Of a stretch of DNA of 64,000 nucleotides, positions 62,148 to 64,000 are shown one piece after another. The stretch lies in NCBI RefSeq assembly GCF_018613155.1, contig NZ_JAGGQU010000009.1:113734-177733 (forward strand), written 5' to 3'. Every line of letters starts with the position of its first letter. Positions within the stretch are counted from its first letter, which is position 1. The stretch is from Bacillus sp. ISL-55. GTDB lineage: Bacteria > Bacillota > Bacilli > Bacillales > Cytobacillaceae. A model generated the notes under the pieces. That model did no database searches, was not told where the DNA came from, and was given only the letters and a program-made list of their open reading frames with translations. The translations under genes and the position numbers were made by a program.

Positions 62148-62912
62148 CTAACGGAATAGAGACTGTAACATATTCTTCCCCATTAAAAGGACCCGATTAA
62201 AAAGACGGGCAGATATGAGGTGTGATAAATCATTGAAAGCAATTTGTCTATTTGATCCAACAGATTGTAATAACACACTTTCTTCAGTCACCGAGACGAT
62301 TTTGCCCCAGACTGTTTCTTCAGGAGTAACAGCTTTGACCCATACTCCTTTCCATCTCTCAAGGTTCCCCCTAAGGGATTCTTCGAAAAATTGCTGAATT
62401 AAAACATCCCGTTTGGCAACTGTTTCACCAAAATTCGTAGTCAGTTTTTGTTTTAAGTCATTATCATAGATAAAATTTTGGTGGGCATTTTCATAGGTAG
62501 GCACTCCGGATGGAGAATTTGCTGATAATATTGTCTTATATGGGATCCAGGTTCGGTCCTTTAAATTCGTGAGTATGACGAAATCTCTTCCAATCGCATT
62601 GACCTTCCCTGAGGTTTCCAAAGTGGTACCTTGATGTTCAATATAGACTACCACTTCTTGATTCCGTTTCATCTTAAAGAATTTCTTTAAAATCAAAGTC
62701 TTCTTAAATTCAGGAACAGCATTCGCCAGTGTGTGAAGGTTTTTTTGTTCCAGGTATTCGGCTATGATTTTATTCTCTTCTAGTGGTGTTGCACTTGGTG
62801 GAGATGTGATTTGATTTCCGACTTCGTGAATAGGATCAACATTCCTGACTTCATTCCTTCTGTCCTCTAATAGGTTTTTTAAATAATCCGAATGACGCAT
62901 ACCGGTACGCAA
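62148..62912 (-). CDS. mnxD: MnxD-like protein, first gene of the mnx operon here
   Basis: A 254-residue protein with two Sm-like units: SGKVNAIGRDFVILTNL with TWIPYKTILSA (about residues 98-130), and WGKIVSVTEESVLLQSV with QIAFNDLSHLI (about 202-235). Between them lies NFGETVAKRDVLIQQFF. The position before mnxE suggests MnxD, but identity to the published protein could not be checked. The TTG start at 62912 is set by AAAGGGGGCAAACCA. It is transcribed from the sigma-K-type promoter just upstream. Confidence 0.65.
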   Translation of the reverse strand: MRTGMRHSDYLKNLLEDRRNEVRNVDPIHEVGNQITSPPSATPLEENKIIAEYLEQKNLHTLANAVPEFKKTLILKKFFKMKRNQEVVVYIEHQGTTLETSGKVNAIGRDFVILTNLKDRTWIPYKTILSANSPSGVPTYENAHQNFIYDNDLKQKLTTNFGETVAKRDVLIQQFFEESLRGNLERWKGVWVKAVTPEETVWGKIVSVTEESVLLQSVGSNRQIAFNDLSHLISARLFNRVLLMGKNMLQSLFR

Positions 62913-62944
62913 TGGTTTGCCCCCTTTCGAACAAATTTTCCCAT

Positions 62945-62973
62945 TATCTTATGAGGCAAATATCATAATTGTT
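62945..62973 (-). promoter_or_regulatory. sigma-K promoter of the mnx operon
   Basis: On the minus strand AC, exactly 17 bases, then CATAAGATA (62953-62945) fits the sigma-K pattern AC-N17-CATANNNTA without mismatch. The leader would be about 25 bases. The SG-1 mnx operon is reported to be expressed in mid-sporulation under a sigma-K-like promoter. Confidence 0.75.
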
Positions 62974-63045
62974 ATTATATTTGGAAAAAAATTCAAACAC
63001 CTCGTGTTTAGTTATGAATACATTGAACAGTAGAGGTGATGTGTC

Positions 63046-63462
63046 ATGCCGGAATGGATTGTGATTTTTTACCCAATTAATTTTTTGTCCGCATACGTTC
63101 TATATATATTTCTATACAATCGAAGAAAACAAATCGGTTTTCATTTAGGAATGAACATAACCATGGTGGCTGCTGGGGGTTTAGCTCTCGGGACAGGTAT
63201 TATTTTTATCAACTTGTATCCTTTTTACTTTTTGGAAGCGACCTTGTTTTCGGTGATCATAGGTGGTATTTCAGGAATCTTGTTTGGCAACCTCTTTGAC
63301 TATCAAACTTTATTGTCTGGTTATATAACTGGGCTAATGATGGGAATCATGGCGCCTATGGTTGGGGCTGCAGCATATGAAGGGGTAATGTTCTTACTCA
63401 TGATCGAGATTTTCATCCTCAGCTCTTTTTGCATAGCGGCTTCCTCGGCCTACAAAACCTGA
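63046..63462 (+). CDS. membrane protein divergent from mnx, paralog 1
   Basis: A 138-residue protein with four hydrophobic helices. The second half is rich in small residues (GGISGILFGNLFDYQTLLSG, then GLMMGIMAPMVGAAA), giving glycine-zipper helices with scattered Met that could line a metal path. AGAGGTGATGTGTC precedes ATG 63046. It is a paralog of the next gene. The divergent placement suggests a role with the Mn oxidase, such as copper or Mn supply, but the function is unknown. Confidence 0.6.
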   Translation: MPEWIVIFYPINFLSAYVLYIFLYNRRKQIGFHLGMNITMVAAGGLALGTGIIFINLYPFYFLEATLFSVIIGGISGILFGNLFDYQTLLSGYITGLMMGIMAPMVGAAAYEGVMFLLMIEIFILSSFCIAASSAYKT

Positions 63463-63486
63463 TTCAGTAATCTGGAGGGGTGTCTT

Positions 63487-63948
63487 ATGCAGATCATATT
63501 AATCTCCATAACTTTCATCAATTTTTTAATTGGAGCCTGGCTATATTATGTACTTCATAAATCGAGATTGCTGTTTAGTGACAGGTTCGGGTATACAGCT
63601 TCCTATTTTGCCAGCAGTACACTGGGTCTAGTTGCTTCACTTAATCTCACACTACTTTTCCCAAACCATTTCGAAATTGTTGCTGTGCTTAATATTTTAC
63701 TTGGTATCACAATCGGTTATTTATTTGGCTCAATGCTGAATGCGCAATCATTGATTGCAGGGATTTATAACGGGGGCATAAGCGCAATTATGGGGACGAT
63801 GCTGGGATTGGTGGTAAAAAACCCAGCTATTTGCGGTCTTCCTGGTACCATTGCTACAGAACAAGAAATGATGATCTTCTTTGCCCTTTTCAGTCTGTGT
63901 ATCCAGGGAATATCTGCTATATTGCTCATATTTTCTTTTAAGGCATGA
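63487..63948 (+). CDS. membrane protein divergent from mnx, paralog 2
   Basis: A 153-residue protein with four helices in the same order as its neighbour: a first helix, ASYFASSTLGLVASLNL, then GITIGYLFGSMLNAQSLIAG and GGISAIMGTMLGLV. The shared phrase FG(S/N)...Q(S/T)L(I/L)(A/S)G shows paralogy. CTGGAGGGGTGTCTT precedes ATG 63487, 24 bases after the upstream stop, so the two form an operon. Function unknown. Confidence 0.6.
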   Translation: MQIILISITFINFLIGAWLYYVLHKSRLLFSDRFGYTASYFASSTLGLVASLNLTLLFPNHFEIVAVLNILLGITIGYLFGSMLNAQSLIAGIYNGGISAIMGTMLGLVVKNPAICGLPGTIATEQEMMIFFALFSLCIQGISAILLIFSFKA

Positions 63949-64000
63949 ATGATATGGACACATTAATTGAATGAATTGGATGAAAACTTTCCTTATGGTC

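Noticed and set aside
62913-63045. Sigma-E promoter for the divergent membrane pair
   Set aside because: AATACATT resembles a sigma-E -10, but no matching -35 was found at the right distance.

Overview
The window looks like a chromosomal segment of a spore-forming, Gram-positive Bacillaceae bacterium. The evidence is strong AGGAGG-type ribosome binding sites, frequent TTG and GTG starts, sigma-B and sigma-K type promoters, the Bacillus-type des-desK-desR and dpp-ykf loci, CsbD, and a preQ1-I riboswitch in front of queC. The right end carries a giant multicopper oxidase with small partner genes. This closely matches the mnx manganese(II)-oxidising spore locus of marine Bacillus such as strain SG-1, so a Mesobacillus/Bacillus-like Mn oxidiser is the best guess. 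No rRNA, tRNA, intact insertion sequence, prophage or CRISPR array was seen.

Layout. 0-9.4 kb: HD-domain protein, very large polytopic membrane protein, an SDR, a GNAT plus nitrilase pair, and an MFS exporter behind a perfect palindrome. 9.5-20 kb: one long minus-strand locus, dppABCDE followed by ykfABCD, for import and breakdown of murein peptides. It ends with a cytosolic beta-lactamase-fold hydrolase. 20-30 kb: CoA-type NUDIX hydrolase, a tiny sigma-B membrane protein, HAD phosphatase, formate/nitrite channel, aspartase, a MerR/DUF3967 protein with 18-residue repeats, GDPD, a PPOX flavoprotein and a dead AbrB-family transporter. 30-38 kb: GAF-GGDEF diguanylate cyclase, then an unusual HTH protein fused to a degenerate F1-ATPase beta-like domain and divergent from pduL, then csbD, pssA and DUF2062. 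38-47 kb: a VOC, divergent QueA paralog and SDR operon, an isomaltase-type GH13 with its LacI regulator, small genes and a DEAD-box helicase. 47-56 kb: a UvrC-N-like nuclease, the membrane-fluidity system desR-desK-des, a stray G39P-like protein, an orphan ABC permease pair, and riboswitch-controlled queC plus a queuosine-precursor transporter. 56-64 kb: the Mn oxidase locus (mnxD-E-F-G plus two further proteins) with a sigma-K promoter, divergent from two paralogous membrane proteins.

Intergenic DNA is unusually repetitive. Four loci carry tandem arrays with a 52-53 bp period, different in sequence but each with palindromic arms, all just downstream of genes. There are also two copies of a GC-rich mosaic repeat and a structured element near 0.7 kb with a partial copy at 44.8 kb.

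The strongest candidates for new biology are the extended mnx locus, in which at least five proteins seem to share a small Sm-like barrel, and the HTH/F1-beta fusion protein next to pduL. All calls come from reading the sequence and remembered family knowledge. No search was run.
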